DNA from: Clitopilus passeckerianus
Taxonomy: Eukaryota; Basidiomycota; Agaricomycetes; Agaricales; Entolomataceae
Assembly: GCA_944990035.1 (NCBI GenBank)
Contig: CALYLX010000119.1
Location: 186,001-250,000 of the forward strand
DNA length: 64,000 bases
Direction: 5' to 3'
Notes under the pieces: generated by a model
Database searches by the model: none
Told to the model about the DNA's origin: nothing
What the model saw: the letters and a program-made list of their open reading frames with translations, nothing else
Program-made: the position numbers and the translations under genes
Shown: piece by piece, positions 20,248 through 29,945 of the stretch
How the letters are laid out: every line of letters begins with the position of its first letter
Position numbering within the stretch: position 1 is the stretch's first letter

Positions 20248-20710
20248 TGTTACAGTTACCTTGGATACGCACCCGGACTCTTTTTCCTTTTACTCATCTA
20301 CCATTACTATCCCCGCCCCGCTTATGTTTATACGATTACTCAGTACTGCTGCGCATTACTCATCCCTTTAGCTACGATTACTCAGTATTCTCACGATCGT
20401 GGGATACTTGTACTATATTTACTTACCATGACTCGTCGTGACTCTTACTCTGACTCACTCCGAGTCATACTTACTTTTGCTTACTTAGCATTGCTGCGCA
20501 ATGCCCAACCCTTAGCCCTACTCTTCATGTATAAATACTTTCACGCTTTCGGTCTTGCTTCCTCAGCTTGACCTAAAAAGCCTATACATCGCTATTTGCT
20601 TTAACTTCGACTCGCTCGATTACTCTCGCTCGTCTCTACAAAGGCTGGTAGAGGACTAAGCAGCTGAACTCTTGATACTTGGTTGAGCACGTAGCGATAC
20701 TAGCTTAACA
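20248..20710 (+). repeat. 3' LTR of element A (463 bp)
   Basis: At several diagnostic sites (TGTTACAG start, CTCGTCG, GCAATGCCC) it matches the LTR at 29482-29945, not A's own 5' LTR. It also has private changes (TTATG, TCCTCAG). It abuts the truncated Helitron coding region at 20711. Confidence 0.95.
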
Positions 20711-21390
20711 CTTGGGAAGTGATATAGCTCATGCACATAAGGGTTGACACGGTCAAGGTCAGTTTTTACTGAACGTATCCACTGGACTGGGACATTCTGA
20801 GAGACCCCTTGTGTCTCTCTTTCAGTTTCATCATAGAGAAACCAATGAAGGGAATGATTTGGGGTGCTGATGTCGAAAATGCGATGGTAGGTGCGGCCTG
20901 TGATTGCGACACTTGAAAGTCCGGTGTTGAAATGTTCAAACCCGCCAGAGACACCAATAGCGGTGAAAGAAAAAAGATTGTTGAGTTTTCGAGAAAGCGA
21001 CGAAGTGTTTGGTTGATTGGATATTGACGCGATTCCGGGAGGTAGAGGAGGTAGTTGGGGAGCAATGTGGGATCCATTATTACAGCAGAAACTATTATCT
21101 TTGCAACTGAGAAGGCGTGCCATACAATGCGGGCATTGGCAATTCCACGTTGGTGGCTGCCATCTGGACCGAGTCATAGCAGTGTGAAATGTCTCCCACC
21201 ATGGAGATGAGCGGCGAGCTTCACGGCGATGGCTAACTTCATCTCGTCTGTGCTGTCTTCTGTGCGCTTGTTCAATTTGGCGGTGGTGCTGACCACGGTC
21301 AATGTCTTGCTGATGAGGGACATTTCTTTGAGATGCTTCAAGGCGCCGACGACGGCTACGAAATCTTTCGTCTTCTCGAGATAAAGGCAT
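20711..21390 (-). pseudogene. Helitron protein, N-terminal fragment
   Basis: An open frame from the ATG at 21390 down to the LTR edge. After an Arg/His-rich start it has the basidiomycete Helitron N-terminal signature: WNCQCPHCMARLLSC, a CC pair, the PQLPPLPPGIASI and SSLSRKLNNLFSFTAIG blocks, and RVNPYVHELYHF, where the LTR cuts it. The Helitron_like_N and HUH Rep parts that should follow are absent. The helicase end is at 29946-31703 beyond element C. A former single transposon is therefore split, and its middle is missing. Confidence 0.8.
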
Positions 21391-21458
21391 GTATTGATGT
21401 TGTGTTCAACAACAGATGAAAAGTACATGAAAAATAGTGAAAGAGTACGTATAAAGAT

Positions 21459-21629
21459 TTATTTCTTGGTCAATCGGCGAAGCTTCTTCTTGGCAGGCTG
21501 TTCAACTTCCGTCTCCGATGCAGGTTCAGTTGCAGGATCCTAGACAGCAGAGAGCATCATTATGTCAGAATAGAATTGGATATTAATTAAATGGAAGGCT
21601 TACGGAAACGATTTCTTCAGGTTCGACGG
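21459..21629 (-). pseudogene. Gene X, 3' exons, displaced and inverted
   Basis: On the minus strand the target site CCGTC (21629-21625) continues as GAACCTGAAGAAATC, giving EPEEIVS. A 63-nt intron follows (21541-21603, gtaagc...tctag). The last exon (21459-21540) reads DPATEPASETEVEQPAKKK and ends LRRLTKK and stop. Sequence before the break (5531-6506) ends in the same CCGTC and the same frame, so these are the missing exons of gene X. The basic tail is a likely nuclear localisation signal. Confidence 0.8.
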
Positions 21630-22092
21630 TGTTAAGCTAGTATCGCTACGTGCTCAACCAAGTATCAAGAGTTCAGCTGCTTAGTCCTCTACCAGCCTTT
21701 GTAGAGACGAGCGAGAGTAATCGAGCGAGTCGAAGTTAAAGCAAATAGCGATGTATAGGCTTTTAGGTCAAGCTGGGGAAGCAAGACCGAAAGCGTGAAA
21801 GTATTTATACATGAAGAGTAGGGCTAAGGGTTGGGCACTGCGCAGCAATGCTAAGTAAGCAAAAGTAAGTATGACTCGGAGTGAGTCAGAGTAAGAGTCA
21901 CGATGAGTCATGGTAAGTAAATATAGTACAAGTATCCCACGATCGTGAGAATACTGAGTAATCGTAGCTAAAGGGATGAGTAATGCGCAGCAGTACTGAG
22001 TAATCGTATAAACGTAAGCGGGGCGGGGGATAGTAATGGTAGATGAGTAAAAGGAAAAAGAGTCCGGGTGCGTATCCAAGGTAATTGTAACA
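21630..22092 (-). repeat. 3' LTR of element C (463 bp)
   Basis: Matches the 5' LTR of A (6507-6969) at the diagnostic sites and carries the same target-site pentamer in reverse (GACGG at 21625-21629). The polypurine tract follows at 22093-22102. Confidence 0.95.
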
Positions 22093-22116
22093 TTACCCTC
22101 TCGCTAGCGTTGAAGT

Positions 22117-22848
22117 TAGAGTCCGCCAGGGGTAGGCGTTACCCTGGGGGTATGGCCAAGGGTAGAGCAGGGGTAGGGGTAAGGGTAGGAATTTGGTACC
22201 CTTGCTCTACCCTTGGGTTTTGGGAGGGGTAAAGGTACTTTTTTAATTGATCTTTTGTCGGTATTTACTACGGCTACATTATACACTTTACCTTGCACAA
22301 AAAGCTCAAGAAACGGTGAAGAAACGGCGCAGAAATGGTGAAGCCGCGCGTGCAGAGTGGGCGTGGGAACATGACGAAGCGGCTTTGAATTTGCCAGCGC
22401 AACAGTTCTGGGCAGCAACATCGCGTTCTGGCCACTTTTTCAAGCGCTTAAAACGCGTAGATATGGCTTAGAATGCTTCCGAATGCAAGGCTACACTATT
22501 CAATACAAAAAAGACGCGTCAATCAGTGTTTTCGATGGCTAGATGAGGGGATATATTGAGAGGAGACCTGGTGCAGGCAGGAGACCTCATAGGTGCGTTC
22601 TGGACGCGTTTTCTCGTATATTTACTCATATATTCATTCTAAGGACTTATTCGCATGTCTATCGAGCTCCTACGACGCCAAAACCATCCTCAACCCGCAC
22701 CCTTCGAGGGTAACTCCTACCCGCACACCCTTTGCCTACCCTCCGGCCAAATCACGGGTACCCTTGCGTTAGCCGAGGGGTTGGCTAAGCGACGGGTACG
22801 GGTACGGGTTGCGTCAAAACACCCGAGGGTTACCCGTGGCGGGCCCTA
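22117..22848. mobile_element. hAT-like non-autonomous transposon (MITE), 732 bp
   Basis: Flanked by a perfect 8-bp duplication GTTGAAGT (22109-22116 and 22849-22856). Imperfect terminal inverted repeats: TAGAGTCCGCCAGGGGTA at one end and TAGGGCCCGCCACGGGTA at the other. Both ends are full of GGGTA/TACCC repeats, like the subterminal transposase-binding repeats of hAT elements. It has no transposase gene. It sits 24 bp inside the 3' LTR of element C. Confidence 0.85.
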
Positions 22849-22859
22849 GTTGAAGTCAC

Positions 22860-23432
22860 TGTCATGACCCACCCTTTAGGGGGTTCCTACATCGATCCCC
22901 ATCGCTCTAGAACCCCCACATTTCGCCTAGAACCATGTATCCATGTTCCATGGACTCCCTGGTTACTCCCTAGCAATGCACAGTCATGCACAGTTCTTGG
23001 TTGTCCCCCAACTGTCCCCCCATGACTCTACCTGACTCACTTACCTCCCTGACTCTTACTGACTCATATGGCCTCTAGTAGAGTATTCTACAGTATATAT
23101 ACCATCTCTAGACATTGTATTTCCTTACCCTTGATATACTAGTAAACCCACCTGTCTTGTTCTTGTCTCTTTTCTCTCCTCTCGCTTTTCTGCACAGCCA
23201 CAGCATCGGAGGTCTTCTACCTTCGCTTTGGCACACTGTATACTATCTAGAACACCCAATAGACCCCCGGATCTGGTGTCAGACCATTTCCCTTTGTATT
23301 CCACCGCTTCCCAGACCCCCTAGAAGGTTCTACAACCCCTAAACCCCCCAAAACTCCGGTCACTTCCTGCATACCTGCCTAGTGGGATCTCTCAGAAGGT
23401 CTTGTCTATCCAGGAATAGTCGGGTCCTTACA
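22860..23432 (+). mobile_element. Solo LTR of a third retrotransposon family (573 bp)
   Basis: Starts TGTCATGACC and ends GGGTCCTTACA, with the perfect 5-bp duplication GTCAC (22855-22859 and 23433-23437). Removing it restores the internal 3' end of element C. It has TGACTCA at 23033-23039 and 23060-23066, then TATATATA at 23094, so its promoter points right. It shows no sequence similarity to the A/B LTRs apart from these motifs and lacks the self-priming 11-mer. Confidence 0.88.
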
Positions 23433-23443
23433 GTCACCTGGCT

Positions 23444-24325
23444 TCAATTCTTCCTCTTGCCCCAGAAATGGCGGTCTATGTTCTTCCAATAGCATTGTGG
23501 ACAGTTAACCGGGTAATGGCCTGGGCCGCGATGATGACACAGACGACAAACAAAACGAAAGCAATGGTATTGTCGATGTCTGCCTCCGCAAACATAGCAT
23601 CGGAAGTGTCGGGGCGGTGGTGGCTGGTTGGCGAGGTATCCGGTACGCGGCGCCTTCTGTGACGAGATTGTTGAGGAAGAGGGTTCACCAGAGTTGGCGA
23701 ATCTGACTCTGGTGGGCTTTCGAATGCGAAGAGGTAAGGTGTCGGTGGGTTTGACATTTGGGTTGACGTTTTCCTTGTCGCTATCTTGATCCTCGGGTGT
23801 AGTTTGAATGAAGGGATTGTGCTTTATCTTGGCGGCGGTAGCAAGGTTGGTGACGGGGGGGAATTCTTGGAGGGTTCCTCGAACCTGACATGCCGTGAGA
23901 ATCGTCGGTTCTTCGGTGGTTTGATCTTCCTCAGGCCCCCAGGGATTGGCGGCAAGGGTTTCGAAATCTGTCTCCTTCGGGTTGGGGAACCAACTTCGTC
24001 GTTCAGGATAGTGCTGATCAAGGAAGGCTGTACCTCCGGCAGCGAAGAAGAGGTCGGTGAGGGTTTCCTCCGTGCGTTGGTCAGAGCTGTCAAGAGCTCG
24101 ATCAAGTTCTTCAAGGGTTTTCGAATATAGGTGGCGTAGACGAGCCACTTCGTTGCGGAATTCGGTTCTTCGGTCGTGGTAGGCTGAGCCCCGCTCTGCC
24201 ACTTCAGTGAGGAGGTTGTCGTTGCTGCTCCAGGCAGTGTTCGTACGGAGCGCCGTAACAGCGGAATCGGTTTTGAAGGTGTTAAGGATGATGGTGCGGT
24301 CGTAGGAGGAGACATTGGAGGACAT
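23444..24325 (-). CDS. ORF3 of element C: tandem zinc-knuckle accessory protein
   Basis: 293 aa, intact, almost identical to ORF3 of A. The only differences seen are near the C-terminus: CPQCYW for CPQRYW and GKRKN for GKKMN. Both zinc motifs are intact. It starts 51 nt after the pol stop on the same strand. Confidence 0.85.
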   Translation of the reverse strand: MSSNVSSYDRTIILNTFKTDSAVTALRTNTAWSSNDNLLTEVAERGSAYHDRRTEFRNEVARLRHLYSKTLEELDRALDSSDQRTEETLTDLFFAAGGTAFLDQHYPERRSWFPNPKETDFETLAANPWGPEEDQTTEEPTILTACQVRGTLQEFPPVTNLATAAKIKHNPFIQTTPEDQDSDKENVNPNVKPTDTLPLRIRKPTRVRFANSGEPSSSTISSQKAPRTGYLANQPPPPRHFRCYVCGGRHRQYHCFRFVCRLCHHRGPGHYPVNCPQCYWKNIDRHFWGKRKN

Positions 24326-24375
24326 TATAAGCAAGATGTGTTTGCTTCGGCAAAGTGCTGTGGGTTGATGGAGAT

Positions 24376-27300
24376 TCACCGAATGTTCTTCCTCTTCTTA
24401 TATGCTTCAAGGGTCTTCTTGGCGTTCTGGAGGTTTCTCACAGGTTCCCATGAGTTCTCCGATGTCGGATATCCTTTCCACTTGATCTTGTAAAGGATCC
24501 TCCCACGATGTCGTTTGTGTGCGACAATTTCTTCCACTTCCCATTCTTCTTCTTGATTGATGAGGTCAGGTGGCGGTTCTAGGAAATTGGGCCCATGTGT
24601 CTCGGTTTCCTTGTATGGTGTGAGGAGGGTGGCGTGGAACACAGGGTGAATTTTCCATGCTCGGGGTAGTTCTAATCTGTAGGTCAGCGGACCTAGAACT
24701 TCTTTGATCGTGAAGGGGCCTTCTCGTCGTGGCGTGAACTTTTTTGAGTAATATGCCAGTTTTAGGTTAGTTGTTTCCAACCAGACCTTCTGTCCTTGTT
24801 CAAATGGTTTGAAGTTACTTCGGACACGTTCGGCCATCTTTTGTCTCGCAAGTTCATGGGCAGCCGCAGCTTCGTCTCGTGCCTGTTGGAGTTCTTTCAT
24901 TCGGGTTTCCGCAGCAGGGACATTGGTCTTCTGATATGGAAGGGGAATAGCACGTGGTTCTGCTCCGTTCATTAGGTAGAATGGAGTTTGTGCGGTGACG
25001 GCATGAACACGTTTGTTATGGGCGAATTCCATTAGGGGAATTAGTTCTAGCCATTTCTCGGGGTTGTTGGCACAGAATAGTCGGAGATAAGCGCCAATGT
25101 CTTGGTTGACGTGTTCGGTTTCTCCATCTGCTTGTGGGTGATATGCGGTTGTCAGGAAAGCTTGATTCCTAGGAGTCGTCCTAGTTCTTGGAATACTTTG
25201 GATGCGAATTGTGGACCTCTATCGGATATCAGTTTGTCAGGAAGTCCGAATCTTCTGTAGACAGCATCCAGGTAGTTGTTGGCAGTGCCTAGGGCGTCAA
25301 TGGTCTTCTTGCAAGGGATCAAAATTACCCCCTTACTAAGGCCATGGTCTACCACGACCATGAGTGAGTCGTAACCGTTAACCTCGGGGAGATCAGTGAT
25401 GAAATCTGTAGAGGCAAGTTCGAAGGGTCGTGTGGCGGTAAATTTGACTGGGTTCAGGGGAGGTGCCGTGGGGTGTGTATTGACCTTCATCTGTTGGCAA
25501 GGGGCACATCCATCAACGTAGGATTTGACAGTTCCAAACATTCTGGGCCACCAGTAGTGTTCGGAAATTAACTCCATCGTCTTGAATGCTCCTGGGTGTC
25601 CGGCCATAGGTGCGTCATGATACTTCTGTATGAGGCTTCGTCGTAGGGTAGCGTCATTAGGGACGTAGCATCGCCCCCGGAAGAAGAGGAGAGAGTCCTC
25701 TACTTTCCAGTCGGCTAAAGCTGATTTGATGGGGGTAGAGTGGTTCTTCAGGTGTCGTATTGCTTCCGTGAAGAATTCGTCTTTCATCATGTGTTCGGCA
25801 AATTCCGCCTTAAGTTCGGTGTCAATTATTCGGATGAAGAGTTTATCAGGTAGCATGGTGATGTCTTCGTTGTCGGTGTCGTGGTCTAGAATGTGATCTG
25901 CTCGTCGGGATAGTTCGTCAGATTGGACCATCTGAGTTCCTGGTACATGGACTAGGTTTAAGTCATATTGGGAGAGGAGTAAACTCCATCGTGCCTGTCG
26001 TCGGCTAAGTTTCTGTGGCGTTCGGTAGTAGGTCAGATTCTTATGGTCGGAGAATACCGTGACAGGGTGGGCTGATCCTTGTAGATAGTGTCGCCAAGTC
26101 TCTAGTGCTCTGACTATAGCGAGTAGTTCCTGTCGTAGATTTCGTAGTTCCGTTCGGTTGGGGTGAAGGAGTGAGAGATGTATCCACAAGGGTGCCAGTC
26201 GTTATTTTCGTCTCGTTGGCGTAGTACTGCTCCTGTCGCCCACTTGGATGCATCACATTCAATGGTGAATGGTTTCGTTGGATCGGGCATCGTGAGTACG
26301 GGTGTCTCTGCGAACCTTTTCTTTAGGGCTTCAAATGCTTCTTCTTGTTCCTTTCCCCATGTAAAGGGCTGATCTTTCTTGGTGAGATTGTTCAGGGGTC
26401 GGGCTAGTTCCGCATATTTCCCTATGAACCTTCGGTAGAAGTTGCCAAATCCCAAAAAGGACCGAACTTCTTTTACGGTGGTCGGGGTTGGCCATTTCTT
26501 TATCCCATCGAGTTTAGTTGGGTCCATGTGGATCTTGTCTGGCGATATGATCATTCCAAGGAATTCGACTTCTGTCACGTTGAATTTGCATTTCTCAGCT
26601 TTGAGGAACAGGTTGTGTTCCATCAGCCTTTGGAGTACCCGTTTGGTGCGCTTCTCATGTTCTCTTGGGTCTTTAGAGAAGAGTAACATGTCATCCATGT
26701 AGATGATTAACCATCCTTCATCGATCATGTCTCTGAAGATGTGGTTCATCATTGCTTGAAACGTGGCTGGGGAGTTGCATAGTCCAAAGAACATGACGGT
26801 GGGTTCAAACAAGCCTCGATTTGTTTTGAAGGCTGCTTTCCACTCGTCTCCTTCTTTGATCCGGACATTATGATATCCCCATCGGATGTCTAGTTTTGTG
26901 AAAATCTTTGCTCCTCTGAGTTTGTCGAGTAGGTCGCTGACTAGTGGTAAGGGGTAGGCATTCTTGACAGTTCCACTGTTGAGATATCGGTAATCTTGGC
27001 AGGGTCGTAGTGCGTTTGCTTCTTTCTTTGCTACAAAGAAGAAGGGTGATGCTTGAGGTGATTTCGAGGGTCGGATGTATCCTTTCCGTAAGTTTTCTTC
27101 GAGAAATTTGTCCATTTCGGCTTGCTCCTTTGGGTTGAGAGGGTAGACCTTGCAGTCTTTCAGAACAAAGTCTGGTTTGAGATCAATGGCGTGATCCCAA
27201 GGCCGGGATGGGGGAAATCGTTCTGATGCTTCTTTCTCGAAGACTTTCTTGAATTCGTGGTATTCGGGGGGAATGAGGTCTTCAAGTTTCTTCTTGACTT

Positions 27301-28129
27301 CTTCAGTTTTCTGGTGTTCTAGGGTCTGGGAGATGGACGTCTTGGCGCGGATCCAGACGTTCTGGGTCGGGACAAATTGCAGTGATCCTCTGTCTCGGGT
27401 GATTCGGGAGATATTTGCGGCTCGGATTCTTCTGATTTCTGGTTCTCGATGTTCATTCGTCAATGGGGAATTGGCTCGTTCGAATATCCCCATCACTGGT
27501 TCTCCTTTCACATAGGCAATAACCAGGTCTTGTTCGTCATTGGGTTCTTCTAAGGGTGTTTCAATGGGTTCGGGTTCGTCGGGTACGTTGGAAATGTCTG
27601 GGCGTGATTCCTCTGTTGCAGCTAGTCGTCTGATCTGGACTCGGGCAAGGGCCGTGCGTAGCGGGGATGTCTTGACGCGTTTGGGATTAATGAATAGTGT
27701 CCCCTTTTGCCAGTTGATTTCTGGATTCGTTCGCTTCAGCCATGGGAGTCCGAGGATCAGGTGTTCATTCCCTAATCCGGTGACCAGGCACCGTTCTGAC
27801 GCCTTGTGTTTCCCTATCCCTATATCGACCCAGGTGTAATGGGTGATTTGCCCTGTTTTGTTGATAGTGCCGTCAACATTCTTGGCAGTGAGAGGTTGTC
27901 GAAGGGGATGTGTTTTGATTCGATGGCGGGCGACGAATTCTTTGTCGATGAATAGTCCTTGAGCACCTGAGTCGACTAGTGCTTTGGTTTCAACGGTTCT
28001 TTCTTCATTCGGAGCAGAGACCTTAATGGGTAGACGCATAGATTTATCAAAAGGTTCTGCATACGACATAGAAGAAATCAGTATTGTGGCGGGTTCAGAC
28101 GTTGACACTGGCCGCCGTTCTAAAAATCC
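24376..28129 (-). pseudogene. pol: Pol of element C, two single-base frameshifts
   Basis: Same domain order as A. The frame is open from the gag overlap (28129) through protease, RT with YMDD and part of RNase H. It breaks at 26129-26130, where GGG in A is GG here. It breaks again at 25155-25156 in the integrase core, where CCC is CC. The last part (to 24376) carries the integrase C-terminus and chromodomain. It has CGA where A has the TGA stop. Other differences from A are few (for example FVLKDC for FVPKDC). Confidence 0.9.
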
Positions 28130-29004
28130 TCATCGAGCTCATTCCAGAAGCTCTCCAATTCTTCCGCTTCCAACGCTCTAATGGTTCTGACAAGATCTTT
28201 GATGTTTTTCTTGCCATAGGAGTTGGTGTTGGACTGCTTTCCTCCTCTGCGTTCAGGGCATTCTCGAGAGCGATGTCCTTTCTTGAAACAGCGGAAACAT
28301 TTCCCTTCCTTCATTAACTCCTTTCTCTTTTCAAAAGATAAGGCGTCAATGTCCATGGCGTTAGGGTCTGCTGTGGCGTGGGTATTGCGGGGATTTGCAT
28401 GGGAAATAGGGGGGAGTCCTCTGTTGCGGCGGATGACGTTCTGTCCTCTACGCCATTGTGCATCAAATCGGGCAGCGTGTTCGTACCATCCGTTAATGGT
28501 GACGGGAAGAATGGGGAGGTTATAGATCTTTTCAATGATCTTGGAGTTGAGTCCTTTCTGGAAGAATTCAATCTTCGCCTTTTCATCGGTGATCCCGGAG
28601 GCGGAGATAAGGACTTTGAATTGAGATATGTAATCGTCAATTGGTCCTTTCTGCGTGAGAGCGTCTAGGGATGCAAATGCCTGTCCTTCCCCGTCTACTG
28701 GGTAGAAGGCGTTGATGAATTCTTTCTCGAATTGTTTGAAATTGGGGAGGATGATGTCGTTATCTTTGTTTGTGTAGTTCTGGCAGAAAGATCGTTTCCA
28801 TGCCAAAGCGGTTCCTTTCTTCAAAAAGGAAAGTGCAAAAGCGATTTGCTTGTTGTTGTTGTCGTAGATGTGGTCGTTCAGGCTTAGGTACATCTTGACT
28901 TCCAACAACCAAACTTCGGCATTTCTTCGGTCACCATCATATTCAAATGGTTGTCCCATTCGGAGTTCGGCGAGTTTCTTTGGTTCAGGGTTGGTTGGAG
29001 CCAT
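28120..29004 (-). CDS. gag: Gag of element C
   Basis: 294 aa, identical to Gag of A except FEKRKELMKEGKCF before the zinc knuckle, which is probably the ancestral form. It ends in the same GGATTTT-TAG frameshift site (28123-28129 on the minus strand). Confidence 0.92.
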   Translation of the reverse strand: MAPTNPEPKKLAELRMGQPFEYDGDRRNAEVWLLEVKMYLSLNDHIYDNNNKQIAFALSFLKKGTALAWKRSFCQNYTNKDNDIILPNFKQFEKEFINAFYPVDGEGQAFASLDALTQKGPIDDYISQFKVLISASGITDEKAKIEFFQKGLNSKIIEKIYNLPILPVTINGWYEHAARFDAQWRRGQNVIRRNRGLPPISHANPRNTHATADPNAMDIDALSFEKRKELMKEGKCFRCFKKGHRSRECPERRGGKQSNTNSYGKKNIKDLVRTIRALEAEELESFWNELDEDF

Positions 29005-29481
29005 TTCTGGTGGTTCTTGTTTCGGGGTTTGTGCGGGTGTTGGAGTCTGGGTCTGTCTGGGGGGTTCTGGTTCTGTTTCCGATTCTTCTTCGGGTTCTTG
29101 CTCTGTTTCCGATTCTTCTTAGGGTTCTTGCTCTGGTTCTGATTCTGGTTCGGGGTTTGGCTGTGGTTCTGGTTCTGGGTTCTTTACTTCTTCGGTGAAG
29201 TAGGCGCTGCTAAGGTAGTCGCCAAATCGATATTGTCGCGGGTCTTCGTCTTTCGGTACCAAGTGTCTCCAACGGTTTGTCTTGAGGTCGAATTCTGAGT
29301 AAGTACCGTCGTCAAGTTGTACTACTCTCTCTGTCCCAGTGGGAGTTGAGGCGTTCGGCGGTCTTGAGGGAGACGTGGTTCCGGTCGGTTCTGCAAGGGT
29401 AGTTGACCTCTTGCAGTCAGGTGGTTTGGTGGTTGTGGCCTACGCTTGCGATGAGCGGGCTATCAGATCAGCTTGACCTTT

Positions 29482-29945
29482 TGTTAAGCTAGTATCGCTA
29501 CGTGCTCAACCAAGTATCAAGAGTTCAGCTGCTTAGTCCTCTACCAGCCTTTGTAGAGACGAGCGAGAGTAATCGAGCGAGTCGAAGTTAAAGCAAATAG
29601 CGATGTATAGGCTTTTAGGTCAAGCTGGGGAAGCAAGACCGAAAGCGTGAAAGTATTTATACATGAAGAGTAGGGCTAAGGGTTGGGCATTGCGCAGCAA
29701 TGCTAAGTAAGCAAAAGTAAGTATGACTCGGAGTGAGTCAGAGTAAGAGTCACGACGAGTCATGGTAAGTAAATATAGTACAAGTATCCCACGATCGTGA
29801 GAATACTGAGTAATCGTAGCTAAAGGGATGAGTAATGCGCAGCAGTACTGAGTAATCGTATAAACGTAAGCGGGGCGGGGGAATAGTAATGGTAGATGAG
29901 TAAAAGGAAAAAGAGTCCGGGTGCGTATCCAAGGTAACTGTAACA
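29482..29945 (-). repeat. 5' LTR of element C (464 bp)
   Basis: The self-priming site lies at 29469-29479 (minus). It shares the TGTTACAG start, CTCGTCG and GCAATGCCC alleles with A's 3' LTR, but has its own ATTCCCCC variant. Confidence 0.95.

Larger units (their letters stand above)
6507..20710 (+). mobile_element. Ty3/gypsy chromovirus A (Tf1/sushi-like), interrupted by element B
   Basis: Both LTRs are 463 bp and start TGTTAC and end TTAACA. Internal order: self-priming PBS, ATG-free leader, gag, pol (protease, RT, RNase H, integrase, chromodomain) by -1 frameshift, a third ORF, and the PPT GAGAGGGTAA. Removing B and one copy of its CACAA duplication leaves about 7.0 kb. The 5-bp flanks do not match (CCGTC left, CTTGG right), because the right half was exchanged with another copy by inversion. 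Pol has one in-frame TGA at 16583-16585. Confidence 0.93.
21630..29945 (-). mobile_element. Ty3/gypsy chromovirus C, near-identical inverted copy of A
   Basis: 5' LTR at 29482-29945 and 3' LTR at 21630-22092. Without the inserted MITE (22117-22848) and solo LTR (22860-23432) and their target duplications it is about 7.0 kb, the same as A without B. Gag and ORF3 are intact; pol has two 1-nt deletions. Flanks are GACGG (left) and GGGAA (right), so it has no matching duplication of its own. Confidence 0.93.

Noticed and set aside
21430..21460. ATCTTTATACGTACTC just after the gene X stop as a Helitron 5' end.
   Set aside because: Starts TC as expected, but it is a very weak signal alone and no second copy is available for comparison.
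22247..22471. 74-codon frame in the MITE as a transposase remnant.
   Set aside because: Contains no hAT dimerisation or catalytic motif; the element lacks room for a transposase.
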